A stretch of DNA of 64,000 nt from Ampelocalamus luodianensis (GCA_036346255.1 CM070639.1:816001-880000); one strand, 5' to 3'; shown: positions 1-11,699, counted from the first letter of the stretch. Program-made: numbers and translations. Notes: generated by a model from the letters alone, not told the origin.

Positions 1-39
1 GCTGCTAGCTTTTTGTTGACGCTGGTCAGATCGATGTAG
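1..39 (+). other. Possible 3' end of an upstream coding exon (13 codons)
   Basis: Frame 1 is open from the window edge to a TAG at 37-39, giving a hydrophobic tail ending LLTLVRSM. About 200 bases without coding signal follow, which could be a 3' UTR. This is too short to identify a family and could be chance. Confidence 0.2.
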
Positions 40-386
40 GTCTCCCCCCAACAAATGTGTTGTTGCTATAGCAGTATACAGAATGCTAATAACATGGTAT
101 ATATCTATAGTTGTAGAAACATAGAGAGAATTGATGCTGGTTCTTTGCATTTACACTTGTCATTTCTGTGTGAAAGCAAAGACTGCAGTGCAGCCTCGCG
201 GCGCCTACAGAGCTTGCTGGTCACTCAGCCCTGATGAAGAGCACGAGGACGCGCACCGAGAGGAGAGGATGTAAGGCAAGGCCACCATGTTGAGTTGAAT
301 TGAATTGAATTGAAGATGGTGCCGAGATGGTTCAGCCCGACGTTATCAGAGCCCAGCGAGAGACGGGGAGGCCTGAGGAGATAGAG

Positions 387-426
<40 letters not shown>

Positions 427-1695
427 GATGGCCTATGTATTGTATATGAAGAAAGGCCTACCAACTCCTCGCGACCCAAGGAAGTGATCGGAGATGGATG
501 CTCCCTGAGAAGCTCCAGTTCAGCCGGAGTGACACCAGAGCCTCGTGCCTGGCTGACCGTGGCGAGCCCGGATCCCATCCCGCAACATCAGCCATTGCGA
601 GAAACAGCTAGCAGCCAGAAATTCAGTTTGCACATGGCCTGTACTGTACTAGATTCGATCGGCTTTTCTTTGCCTGGCTATGGCTAGATCCCCACAAGTG
701 CAGCAGTGCTACTGCTGGCGCTCTCAGAATCCACTGCAGTCCAGTCTCCTCGCCATGTAATCCGATTCTTTCTTCTGAGGTTGGTTCTTCTCGCTTAGCC
801 GATTCCATCTTTAATTCTGGGCCTACTGGAGACATGACCAATAGCAGGAGTATCACAAAAGCAAACACACTGCACAGCTCAACTCATCACTAATACTTGG
901 TCACAGATTATGAGAGAGAAAGCATCGTCGAGGAGCTTCTTCTAATATCTCCTCATCCTCACGTGCGTCCATGGATATTTTTCCGGAAGAGTTTTCACGT
1001 AAAATCCGTATCTTCTGTTCCTATTTTTCTGTGCATTATTTACAACAAATGACATCAGAGCACGTACGGTATCCGGTCAACATCGTTACGACGGCTTGTC
1101 GTGATCTCAACGGCTTGGCAAATCGACATATTGATCTGCAGTCATTCGTCGAATTCGAAGCAAAAGTCGCGCGTTCCTTCGCGCCGAGTCCAAAGCCAAG
1201 TCCTTGTCCGAGCCGAAGTCGAAGCGCAGTCACGTAGAGCTCTCGGCTTACCAACCATCTACAAAAGTTGTCACACACGTGACCAGAGCAGAGCCGGGAA
1301 AGAAAATAGCAAAAAGTTGTCCAGCATCAAACCCGAGGTGAACTCGTTGCTTCGGGATGTCATCCAGCAAATTGGCCTCCTTTTCTTCGAGTAAACACGA
1401 AGTGTACCAGACTGACAAGCATTGCTACGTTCACACCGTATTTTGCCAGCAAAACTACGGTTTCTTCCTCATGGCGACATTGTGAAAAAGCACAAGTTTT
1501 GAATAATTTGAAACTTGTATAAATTTCTTGTATTTCAAAAACTTTTGTTGCATTTTGAGAAATTCCAAAAGATTGAGTTGCAATTCAAAAAGATAAATAT
1601 CCTCAAAATTTGAATTTCCAATTCAAATAAAATCCTGAAAATCCAAACTAAAAGTTTAAACTCTTTCTTTCCCTTCCCTCCCCCTCGAGCCAAAT
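40..1695. other. Intergenic stretch without a recognisable gene
   Basis: I see no credible exon. It contains a short TTGAA-type repeat near 293-315, a GATA microsatellite, and an AT-rich stretch at 1490-1695. The block at about 960-1480 has transposon-like composition, but I found no termini. Confidence 0.5.
387..426. repeat. (GATA)n microsatellite
   Basis: About ten uninterrupted copies of a GATA/AGAT tetranucleotide are visible. Confidence 0.95.
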
Positions 1696-2640
1696 TGTAA
1701 TATCCCAAAATTTGAATGAAGTTAAAACTATTTGAAAATGTGGAATTTTTAAAACTTTTTAATGCATCCTTTTTAACATCCAAATTTCTCTTAATTTTAT
1801 TCGAGATATGGTCAAAGATCGAATTTCAAGGAACCATTAATGAAGGTCAAACCTAGTTTAAGTCAATGAAACCTGAAAACAAATTTAAACTTAAATCTGA
1901 ATTCAAATCGCCAAACCGAAATCTGAACTGAAACTGAAATTAGAATAAGGAAAATAGAAAGGAAAGTAAAAACTCGAAAATCAATGTGGGTCGAAAACCA
2001 ACTGGTTCAGCGCACTTCCCTTCCTTATTTTCTTTTCTCTTTTTCTTTCTTTCCCTCTTTTCTTCTCACCCACCTATTCCCCCCCCCCCTAGCCTAGCTC
2101 CTCCCGGCCCCTTCCCTTCTCCCTGGCTTGGCCACCCCGGCTCGCTCTTCCTCCTCCCCTGTTCGGAGCAACTCCCGATAGACCGCGCCACGCTATTGAG
2201 CCCCACCGGTGCTATAGATGCTCACGCACATGTCAACTGCCCCCTTCACGTGTGCCACCTGCTCTTGTCTTGTCGTCATCGCTGTAGCCACACCGTCGCC
2301 ACACATCATCACCACCATCGCCTCATCATCGCCCCCAAACAACCCGCTCTCTTGCATGTCGCGTCGTCACCTGTCGCCTCGCGCCTACCCCCATCGCATT
2401 GTCGCCGCTGTCCTCACGTCTCCAGCCACGGCCTCCCCTCGCCTCCCACTATTTAAGCCACGCCCGGCCTCCCCTCCATCTCCTCGTTCCATTCTCTTCC
2501 TCCCAGCAGCAGCAAGATCCTAGTCCGCTGAAGTCACCTACCACAATCCCTATGCGCGACGGACCACTGCCGCACTCCCAGTCCACCGCAAATGAACCAA
2601 TAACTCGGCGCTTCTTGCAGGAGAAGTCACTCTGAGTAGG
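1696..2640 (+). mobile_element. Probable truncated Gypsy LTR
   Basis: The segment begins TGTAATATCCCAAAATTTG, closely resembling the start of the element A LTR (TGTAACATCCCAAATTTTG). It then runs through an AT-rich part into a C/T-rich promoter-like part with CTATTTAAGCC near 2449-2459, a layout typical of grass Gypsy LTRs. I see no matching partner, clear CA end or target-site duplication, so it is called a fragment. Confidence 0.4.
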
Positions 2641-3699
2641 CCAAAAGATGATGGATGACACGAGGATGGCTGTTTTTAATCTGGGCATGATGATTACATG
2701 TGCTTTTCTTACTACTATGTATATATGTGTTTAAAGTACCTTTCATGTATGAGAGCAAATACACTGCTGCTGCCAGTGAGCCCACACCGTAGAGAGGCCC
2801 AAAAACACATCTTCACACCGTCCGTCGAAACCTCCTCGTTGGGCCAAATACTACGCACGGGCACGGCACAGCGAGGTGAGGTGGCGCTGACCTTAGGCAT
2901 ACGTCTGCTTGAGTCCTCTGCTCCAGTCCAGCCTAACCTGACTCCACTGGACCCGATCAGTCGGTGGCTGTCCAACGAGTAAGTGGAGAGAGAACTTCCA
3001 TGGCCGATCATCAATCGTGTCGTACGGATCGGTTCTTCTCAGCTTGGGAAAGCACTACCTTGACCCAGAGTTAGAGAGAGAGAGATCGCAAGTTTGGGAG
3101 GCCCACATGTCCCCATGCCTTGGTTAAGATGGGAGGAACAGTGACACTGACATTGCAGCAGCAGCAGCAGCTGCAGCCTCCATTGCTATGCTCTCTTCCT
3201 CTGCTAGCTTGCTTCTCTGTTTCCTATCCCTAGATAATTGAGTTGGCCCCATGGCACATAGGCACCACCTCTAATCTAATCTAATCGTGTAGCCACCACC
3301 AACCCATGCATCATTAGCTGAAGCCAGCATACAGATTTACTGTCTTAGTTGTCTATGGCTTTAACTTCACACTATCACATTATCTATCCATCTATCTCAG
3401 TGTGGTTGCAGTCCACATCAGATGAAAACCCCCCATCAGATGCCGCCGCACGTCGCACATATAGCATCAAAAATGAGAGAAAGAAATCAAACAAAATATC
3501 TTCTCCTGTACGGTGGTTGGGGTACCCTGAGCCCCACAAGTACATGGAAAAACTACTAAGACTGAGACTAGAGATTAGGAGGCGACCGATGAATGGTCCA
3601 TGCAACTATACTAATCCAATTATTGCACGCCAAGCTGCCTAATTGTTCTGATCTCCGGTACTTGACATTTATGCACGCCTAGCCGGGGGCATGGCCTTC
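2641..3699. other. Intergenic, no gene seen
   Basis: No exon-like structure is seen. There is a GA run near 3073-3085 and a short CAG-rich stretch near 3157-3175. Confidence 0.5.
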
Positions 3700-3719
3700 T
3701 AGTCGTGCGGCCGTCCCCA

Positions 3720-4200
3720 CCGAGGCTATGGTCTCGAAGCGGGCGGTGAGCGAAGATGAAACCTGTGTGGACGAAGTCGACGTAAGGTCGTCACGCCGAG
3801 GAATGGTCTTCGAGGCGGACGGCACGTCCAACTGCCCCGCGTGGCTATGGCCTCGAGGCGAGCGGCAAGTGGAGATAGAGCCCGTGCGAGCGAAATCAAC
3901 GTGGAGAGGGGCCGCCACGCCAAGGTATAGCCCTCGAGGCGGGCGACGCGTCAGGGCCACCCCGCCGAGGCTGTGGCCTCGAGGTGGGCGACGGGGAGAG
4001 ACGGAGCTCGTGTGGGCGAAGTCGACGTTGGGCCGCCACGCCGAGGCATGGCCTTCGAGGCGGGCGGCATGTCACGGCCACCCCGCCGAGGCTATGGCCT
4101 CGAGGCAAGTGGTGAGTGGAGATGAAGCACGTGTGGGCAAAGTCAACACGGGGCCGCCACGCCGAGGCATGGCCCTCGAGGCGGGCAGTGCGTCGAGGCA
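3720..4200 (+). repeat. GC-rich tandem array, period about 118 bp, about 4 copies
   Basis: The core GCCGCCACGCCGAGG, or a close variant, recurs near 3797, 3910, 4030 and 4150. Each copy is followed by a related CTTCGAGGCGGGCGG block. Open frames over it follow from the repetition and are not gene evidence. Confidence 0.8.
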
Positions 4201-4379
4201 AAGTCGCTACTATACCTTGTTGTATTTGATTACTTCTTTGATGTGACCGTTTGCGTGGGTCCCGTTTGGGGCTAAGTATTGTCTCCCCTTCGGCCGCTCC
4301 TAGTGGATTGCGTATGCAACTAGGAGTGATGCGAAGGGCTAATGTTGTCTGCAGGACGAGGCGAAGTTTGAGCACAGTC

Positions 4380-4640
4380 CACCATACTTTTGTTGATTGG
4401 GCTTGCTTGGGGGCCCAAAGCCAGCGAGGGAGAGGCAAAGTCGAGCGCCGTCCCCTGACTTTTTCGATTGGGCTCATTTGGGAGTCCAAAGCTAGCGAGG
4501 GAGGCGAAACCGAGCATCGTCCTCCATACTCTCTTTGATTGGGCTCGCTTGGGAGCCTAAAGCTAGCGAGGGAGAGGCGAAGCCGAGCGCCATCCCCCAA
4601 CTTTTTTGATTGGGCTCGTTCCGGAGTCTAAAGCTAGCGA
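4380..4640 (+). repeat. Tandem array, period about 71 bp, 4 copies
   Basis: GATTGGGCTYGCTTGGG-like cores recur near 4396, 4464, 4537 and 4608, each followed by AAAGCTAGCGAGGGAG-like sequence. The array starts soon after the 118-bp array. Confidence 0.8.
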
Positions 4641-5010
4641 GGCCTTCGAGTCGGGAGACTCCCTAGTCACCGAGGCTCAACCTACAGAGCGACTAGGGTC
4701 TTGTGCGATGGAGCATGATATGCAACGTCTCTTCGCTGAGGCGATGCCTTCGAGGCGGGAGACTCCCTAATCGCGAGGTGCGGCCTTCGGAGTGACTAGG
4801 GTCTTGCGCGATGGAGCACAATGTGCAATGTCTCTCCGCTAAGGCGAGGCCTTCGAGGTGGGAGACTCCTTAGTCGTCGAGGCACGGCCTTCGGAGCGAC
4901 TAGGGTTTTGCGCGATGGAGCGCGCGCGATGTGCAATGTCTCTTCGTCGAGGCGAGGCCTTCGAGGTGGGAGACTCTCTAGTCGTCGAGACGTGGCCTCC
5001 GGAGCGACTA
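4640..5010 (+). repeat. Tandem array, period about 105 bp, 4 copies
   Basis: The GAGGCCTTCGAG..GGGAGACTC core recurs near 4640, 4742, 4845 and 4953. Each unit also carries GGAGCGACTAGGGT and a TGCAAYGTCTCTTCG-like segment. Confidence 0.8.
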
Positions 5011-5375
5011 GGGTGAGTTAGTGTGCACTGTAGCTCGGAGTCACGCGCGGTGTTTTATTTATACACTTCACACTCACATGGGTGAGTTAGCGTGCACCGA
5101 TGCTCAGGGCCATATGCGGTGTCTTATTTATACACTTCACACTCATATGGGTGAGTTAGTGTGCACCGGAGCTCGACACCATGTGCGGTGTCTTGTTTAT
5201 ACACTTCACACTTGCGCGAGTGAGTTAGTGTGCATCAGGGTTCGGGCCCATGCGCGATGTCTTATTTATACACTTCACACTCGCGCGAGTGAGTTAGTAT
5301 GCACCGGGGCTCAGGGCTGTGTACGGTGTCTTATTTATACACGTCACACTCGCGTGAGTGAGTTAGTGTGCACCA
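5011..5375 (+). repeat. Tandem array, period 69 bp, about 5-6 copies
   Basis: GTGAGTTAGTGTGCACC-type cores start near 5011, 5080, 5149, 5218, 5287 and 5356. Each full unit contains TTATTTATACACTTCACAC or a close variant. Because 69 is divisible by three, one frame stays open (5021-5413) and reads as a 23-residue repeat. I take this as a by-product of the array, not a gene. Confidence 0.85.
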
Positions 5376-5519
5376 GGGTATCTGTGTCTTTTGTATTGTT
5401 CCTGTTGCCTTGAATTGAATACTAGCATGTATAGGACTAACTACTCTTTCATGTAAACAAGATATGGAATAATTTACATCATAGTAGGTAGCTAGAAACA
5501 ATCCTCTTCGAGTGTCAGC

Positions 5520-6500
5520 AAGCTCGGCGTCTGGCGCGGGGGCGCTACGGGTGAGCGCCGAGAGGGCCGAAGGGGGTAGCGGAGGTGCAGCTACGTGGTG
5601 GTCGTGGCCTTTGACGGTGCCGAGGTGGCCGCGGGGTTAGTGGTGATGTAGCCGTGTCGTCGCGCCCGAGGGGAGCAGGTCTGGTGCATGAAGTGTTGAG
5701 GGCGTGCTGGGTCGGAGGTGGCCGTGAGTGGCCCGCAGTGGAAGCAGAGCTGGGGATGGAGGTGGGGCCGGAGCACCCCGCCGGAAGTGGACCCCGGGGG
5801 TGGAGGACGCCAAGGTGGGGACAAGGAGCCGCAGCGCGATGAGGCGAGCGCGCGAGGGGCTCGAGGAGTGTTTCAGAAAGGGCGCCGCCGAGGGGAGGTG
5901 CGAGGGGCTTCGCGCCGAAGGTGGCCCAAGGCACCGCGAGGGGGGACCGAGGGGTGTCCACTGAAGGGGGAGGCACCGGAGGAGGCTCGGTGCCGAGGGT
6001 GGCTCCGCGCAGAAGGTGGCCCAAGGCACCATGAGGGGGGCCCGAGGCGTGTTCGCCGAAGGGGGAGGCACCAGAGGAGGCTCCATGCCGAGGGTGGTCG
6101 GAGGCGGAGTACGACGAGTTGGTTGCCGAAGCGGTGTGGAGCTTGGGAGCGCCAGTGCACACAGAGAGCCGCGTGGAGTCGGGGGAGAGCCTGCGCAAGG
6201 GGTGCTGGAGCCCTGCAGGCCACGCGGAGCGAGGGGCTCCCGGACGCGCGTTGCAGCTTCGGTTAGAACGAAGGAGGGTGTTACCCCTCGTGCAGTGGGC
6301 TTCATTTAGAACGAAGGGACACGGTTGGTTGCTGATTCTTGGTCTTTTTTCTTCACGACTTCGGGTCTACTCCAAAGGTGGTGGTGGCCTTTCGGGTCTA
6401 CTCCGAAGGGGCGCTGGCACTTCGGGTCTGTCATCCCTCATTGCTTAAAAAGCCGATACTTTGAGTTTCTCTTCCTAAGTGGCTTCTTGTCTAGTGCCCA
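5520..6500. other. GC-rich repetitive internal region of a retroelement-like sequence
   Basis: This very GC-rich block contains a roughly 94-bp direct duplication (GAAGGTGGCCCAAGGCACC near 5918 and 6012). Several long open frames on both strands are low-complexity and rich in Pro, Arg, Ala and Gly, with no domain I recognise. Its position between tandem arrays and an LTR-like end suggests non-coding internal DNA of a non-autonomous Gypsy element. Confidence 0.45.
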
Positions 6501-6514
6501 CGGACGACACCAAC

Positions 6515-6855
6515 TGTCGTAGCAACAAAACTAGACAGTAGGTAAGTGGTACCTTTTGTCTTGGGAGACCACAAGATGGAGGAGCCAAAAGTAGCGAGAG
6601 GTGTGAGCCTTGTATTATGAATGAGTGAATAAGATACCCCCTTTTTACATCCCCATAGGGCCATATATATGGAGAGCAAGAAGGGAAATATCTCTTCTTG
6701 CCATTGCCTTACATTGAGAGGGAGATGGGCATTTAGGTACATTTTTACAGATGCACCCTATGGACTCAGTCCATACATACATGGCTTTCCCTAGGACTTT
6801 CTGAGTATTACCGACGACCTAGAGGGCGGGGCACCCTTAGTACCCTACTACGACA
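6515..6855 (+). mobile_element. LTR-like terminus, 341 bp
   Basis: The segment begins TGTCGTAG and ends CTACGACA, a perfect TG...CA pair with 8-bp terminal inversion. It is preceded by GTGCCCACGGACGACACCAA, the kind of sequence found just before Tat/RIRE2/Dasheng-type LTRs in grasses. No second copy lies in the window, so this would be one end of a truncated element that includes the tandem arrays upstream. The family assignment is from memory of such junctions. Confidence 0.45.
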
Positions 6856-8423
6856 CCTTTGAACTCAAGACCAGGAGGGGAAGGAGATCTTACTGAAGGG
6901 TTCTGGCTGGAGTGGAAGGAAGGGAAGGGGACATGGGCGGCGGTAGGGGGTGCCTGTGGTGCACAGGCACCCCCAAAAATAAATGAAGTTTTTTTTCAAC
7001 TAGGTATAAACACTCAGCAGTTTGGCACTTGGGCTGGCCATTTCAATAATTCAACCCACTAGGCCACCAACCAGAGCAAGTCACCAGGCAATGAGGCAGT
7101 GAGGCACCCACACCCGCACCTTCCTAAGTCATTGTACAATCGATCACAGGGAATACTATCACAAAAGACTAGTTGTACAAGCTAGCAAAGGCTTTTGGCA
7201 TCTGTTCTGACGAAACATTTTGGTTCTTGACGCAACCTTTTGTTCCTGTCATGGTGCCATCTTAGCTAGCTATAATCGCCAACTGAAACAATCACTTCCT
7301 GATGCATACCTACAGAGCACCAGTAATTTATCTCTGGTACAATCATGGGTGGAGCCAGTAGGGGTGCCTGGACACATCAAAAAATCGAAAACATTTCCAG
7401 AGATAGTTCTGCATTTGGACCATATTCATAGTACTCCTTGGTGTGCACTCTCTTGAAAGCTCATCTCACAACTCATGCCCCGCTCGTGCCTCCACCAGCC
7501 CACAGCCATCTCTATCTCCAAGACTCCAACTCCTCCTCAATTTGGTTCCTACGGCTCGGAGGCCGGTGCGGCGCGGAGAGGAGCGACGGTGGGCGAAGTG
7601 GCACCAGTGTGGGAGCAGCAAGCCGCAGTAGGCGACGCACCACTCACTAAGACTAATGGTTTTGTAGGTGCGCATGGAGCAACTTCCATTTTTCTCACAT
7701 TCATATTATTATGCAAGTTATTTTCTAAATTGATTACTATAGTAATGACATGCGAAAAGATACTAGTAGACAATTTTCTCCTTTCTTTTTTTCTTGCCGT
7801 TTTTTTTTTACTTCTAACGGGCAAATTCCTGGTTTCGTTGGGCGATGCGTAGTTTGAACCAGTGGTGGAAACACCCTTAATCTTGAAGAGGTTGGTTCTG
7901 GGTTTGAACCTTGGCCATGCATTTTTTTCTGTATTTTTCGTTTTAACTTCATAAAAATTTCAAATTTCGATTCGGAAATTTCAGCCAAAATATATCCAAA
8001 AATTCCGGTAACCGAGTCTATCGCTAGGCTCGAAATTTTTCCCCAATCGGTAGCTTTTTCTCTGATTTGAACTAATCGTACTCGACGTTGTTTTATGTGT
8101 GCACCCCCAACACCAAATTCCTGACTCCGCCACGGGAAGGGGAGAAGTGTGGCTGGGTTGGAGTAGGCCAGCAAACAGGAGTTGACTGCTTACAGGAGTA
8201 AGTGTTAGGGATAGATGCATCAACAATCACTAATTATTCAAGTTTACAAAAAAAAAAAAAAATTCCCAAGTTACCCTTTTGTACATCAATGGTCGAGATA
8301 TTTTTAAGGAAGGGTATCTCAAATACCATAGAAAGTCTCCTTTCTTCTTGATATTCATTCGTCAACTACTCAATCGACCCCAAACTCACAACCACCACCT
8401 AACAGGCCAAGCAAGGCAGAGGC
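6856..8423. other. Intergenic DNA, degenerate repeat pieces, then promoter and 5' UTR of the thioesterase
   Basis: GTGGAGCCAGTAGGGGTGC near 7351 and GCACCCCCAACACC...CTGACTCCGCCAC near 8100-8133 are loosely inverted to one another and may be ends of a decayed DNA transposon. A similar GGGGGTGCCTG palindrome lies at 6946-6976. From about 8350 the sequence is a C/A-rich leader to the start codon at 8424. I see no convincing TATA box. Confidence 0.35.
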
Positions 8424-9559
8424 ATGGGTGATCATCAGACGCCGGCGTCCTCCAACAGCAACTCCAACTCCAGCAAGACGGCGGAGCTGGACAACGTGCT
8501 GCACTCGATGGGCTTCGAGATCGAGGAGGTCTCGCCGTCGCAGCTCACCGGCCGCCTCCCCGTCACCGAAAGATGCTGCCAGGTACCCTACCGTACCCAT
8601 ATACTCAGTATTCAAGAGCTAGCTAGCTCAGCTCATGAACTGCTGGAGTAGTTAACTGCTTGATCGATCGATGTATGCATGCAAAATTTGGTTAGCCGTT
8701 CAAGGTGCTCCACGGCGGCGTGTCGGCGCTGGTGTCGGAGGGGATGGCCAGCATGGGGGCGCACATGGCGTCGGGGTACCGGCGCGTGGCCGGCGTGCAC
8801 CTCAGCATCAACCACTTCCGCAGCGCCACCATCGGCGACGTCGTCCTCGCGCGCGCCGTCCCCGTTCACCTCGGCCGCTCCACACAGGTATGCCCCTTTG
8901 TTTTTGTTTGTTTGAAACCAACACGCAGAGACAGAAGTGTGCACCAGAGAGAGAGAGAGTACCTAGCAACTGACGCCACGTACAGTACAGCCTCATCTCT
9001 CTCTTCTCTCTTCTATCTTTAGTGGTCACTCATGGCATCATCGTGTTCTGCATCAGTTCATATCTCTCTGTCTGACTGTACGGTAGGTGCCTCTCTGTTT
9101 CCTAGAAAAAAAGAGAGGTGTCTCTCTGTCTGATACGCGGGCGCGCCAGGACGCATGTATGATACGCCGCTAATTTTGGGCCGGCCGGCAAGAAAACGCA
9201 CTTGCAGTTGCAGAGTGATCTTATCTGGACGTAACGTACGTTTCTGTAGATGTGTCGACATTTTTTGCATTTGCTTGCAGTTATGATTTCTAGTTTAAGA
9301 TTTGCGCTAGCCTTCAAGTAATTACTGAATGAACGAATGATTGAATTGAATCGACTGCATGATTGAATTGAATTGAATTGAATTGAACCCGCTGAAGGTA
9401 TGGGAGGTGAAGCTGTGGAAGATGGATCCGTCGACGCGGGAGAAGGGGCCTCAGATCGCCGAGTCGCGGGTGACGCTGCTCTGCAACCTGCCCGTGCCGG
9501 ACAACCTCAAGCACGCCGGCGACGCGCTCAAGAAGCACGCCACCGCCAGCAGATTGTAA
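8424..9559 (+). CDS. DHNAT1: Hotdog-fold acyl-CoA thioesterase, 1,4-dihydroxy-2-naphthoyl-CoA thioesterase family
   Basis: There are three exons, 8424-8582, 8696-8887 and 9398-9559, all phase 0 with GT-AG introns, giving 170 residues, close to family length. Residues 20-53 hold the N-terminal strand and helix region (ELDNVLHSMGFEIEEV). Exon 2 begins PFKVLHGGVSALVSEGMAS, the hotdog helix with the HGG turn and the acidic active-site residue of PaaI/DHNAT enzymes. Exon 3 supplies the last strands. The protein ends SRL, a peroxisomal targeting signal type 1, in keeping with plant DHNAT enzymes that hydrolyse DHNA-CoA during phylloquinone synthesis in peroxisomes. Substrate is inferred from family; related peroxisomal thioesterases act on other acyl-CoAs. 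The first ATG in a good context was chosen. A TTGAA microsatellite abuts the exon 3 acceptor. Confidence 0.88.
9362..9387. repeat. (TTGAA)n microsatellite before exon 3 of the thioesterase
   Basis: Five near-perfect TTGAA units end ten bases before the intron 2 acceptor at 9397. They occupy the place where a polypyrimidine tract is normally found. Confidence 0.85.
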
Positions 9560-9647
9560 ACAAACTTGCTAGTACTCGATTGCATCCACAACACACTGGT
9601 AGCTATATATGACTCAATCATCGTCTGTTCGATTTGTTCCTTGTTGC

Positions 9648-9653
9648 AATAAA
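9648..9653 (+). terminator. Polyadenylation signal AATAAA of the thioesterase
   Basis: AATAAA lies 89 bases after the stop codon, in a T-rich 3' UTR. Confidence 0.6.
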
Positions 9654-9659
9654 ATGTGA

Positions 9660-10328
9660 GTAATTAACTGGCATAAGTCATGCATAATTAATGCTCAGCA
9701 TGTGCTTGCATATCCTCTTTTGATTAATTGGAGGGTGCCAGCTGATAATCAGATATAAAAATCGGTGTTGACATTACCATGCATGTCATGTGCTCTCTCT
9801 GCTTTTGCTCTTGTTCGGTCAACTACTACCAGATAGTATGCGCTGAGACGTCTTTCCTTCTCAATTTTCTTTCTTTTATGTGTACATGGTCTTGGTGATC
9901 AGTCAGTTAGGTGTACTGGACTTTTGGTTTTCGAATTTCCCTGTTTGATTTACTCCAAGGAAGTAGGAGCACAGGCTCATATATCTTATCTAGTGATAGC
10001 AGGTAAGTTGGAACAGCTAGCCTAACCTCTCCTCTTTTTTTCCCCCTCTCTTCCTATCGTCAATTCACATGCATATTCACAGTGTCTGCTCATCGATCGT
10101 AACAAGAAATTAAAAGCACGAGTGGTTAACGATGGATCCTATTATCAAGCAACAGAGCTAGGCCGACCAATTCCTTAAATTCTCTAGTTGACTCACAATA
10201 ATTCCTCCGCTCCGATCCATCAGCTCCTCCTCGCTCGTCCGTCCGTACACGGTACGACAAGCTAGGCTAGCTGTATTGCTAATTGTTGATTTGCCACTCA
10301 ACAACTGACCGAGGAGAGCCGGAGGGGG
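9660..10328. other. Intergenic and upstream region of the LBD-like gene
   Basis: No gene is seen. The strand-specific C/T-rich tract at 10024-10052 and the region to 10328 could include promoter and leader of the following gene, but no defined motif is convincing. Confidence 0.4.
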
Positions 10329-10500
10329 ATGCCGGCGAGGCAGGAGCAGGGGGTTGGCGGTGGCGGCGGCGGCGGCGGGTCGAGTGGTACTCCGGCCTGC
10401 GCGGCGTGCAAGTACCAGAGGCGGCGGTGCACGAGTACGACATCTCACCATTCTTGGAAAACATCGACAACGAGGAGGACATGCCATTTGAATCCAGCAG

Positions 10501-11699
10501 GTAATTGATTGCTTCGTTAAATGCTGGTAATTTGTTTCTCACTCCCTCTCCCTATGAATCTGATCATCATTCTTTTTTTTTTACTAATGTGATCTTTTCC
10601 CCTTTCTTCTTCTTCTTAATTTTTTCTCTGTTATTTTCCTTTTCCTTTTTCTACCAAACATAATCAATATATGGAGTACTTCATATGTTTCTATTTGAAA
10701 CAAATCAACTGCTAGCTGATGATCCATGTCTGTTTTGAGGTGTGTTGATTAACCAAGGACAGTGATAGCTTCCAGCTTCCAACACGGATCAAGCTAAGTG
10801 CCATCGATCGGGTCAGATTAATATATGCGCGCGTGTCAACTGTCAAGGACTCAATCCATATTTTGCATTGGACCGGTTGCAGTTTCATTAAAAAGGAGCA
10901 TAAGCACATCATCAGCTAGGGATCGAACGAATGAGAAGCAGGCTATATATTGCCTCTTCCTCCTCTTGACTCCTCCGTCCCTATGCCTGTATTCCTTCTC
11001 CTCTTGTCAATCCTACCCCAAATTTCCCTCTGATCTCTCCAACTCCTCCCCAATCCAGTGCTAAATTGCATCCAGATTGACCGTAACAGTGTGCTGACAT
11101 TGACGGCATGGATCCATGCATCAGACTGACACTGCAATACTGCATGCTGACACAATTCATCAGTCTTGCATGATCTCTAGGACTTGCGGTACTAGTTATT
11201 AAAAAGTGCATGGAAATTGCAGCATTTGTGTGAACTTCTTGCATGTATAGTTGTTGCCATGCAGAATGGGACAAGTAAGTACTTCCTCCATGTCTCCGTT
11301 TCATATTCCAAGTCATATAGTATATATTAATTCTTGACTCTTTTAACTACGTGTTGGCCATTAATTTTTACTAGCATATTATATACGTTGGCAGAATATT
11401 ATTACATTATATATATTCGTGTAATTTTCATATGGTAAATTTTACGCAAATTATACAGCGGTCAATCTGGCCCAGCAAAAACATAGTATGTGTTCAGTGA
11501 TCTAAACAATCTGACTACTTGCATATGTATAGTGGTATGTATACCATGTATTAAATTAAAGTAGTACGAGGAGGAGAAATTACCTTTTTATTTTGCAATG
11601 TTATTGAGCAAAGCGTGGTACAACATGAACAAATTGCAATATTTTTTATGGAAACACTAGGGAAGGCCTCGGCATATATTAAAAAATAGAGATAATTAA
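10501..11699. other. 5' part of the large intron, no exon seen
   Basis: AT-rich intronic or intergenic DNA starting with GTAATTGATT after the exon. No further exon compatible with either flanking phase is convincing. Confidence 0.4.

Noticed and set aside
2218..2523. Pro/Ser-rich frames over 1986-2635
   Set aside because: They overlap a C/T-rich LTR-like promoter region with a TATA-like box and have no splice or domain support.
5545..6309. Several overlapping 180-220 codon frames on both strands
   Set aside because: GC-rich repetitive DNA lacks stop codons by composition. The peptides are low-complexity and have no domain.
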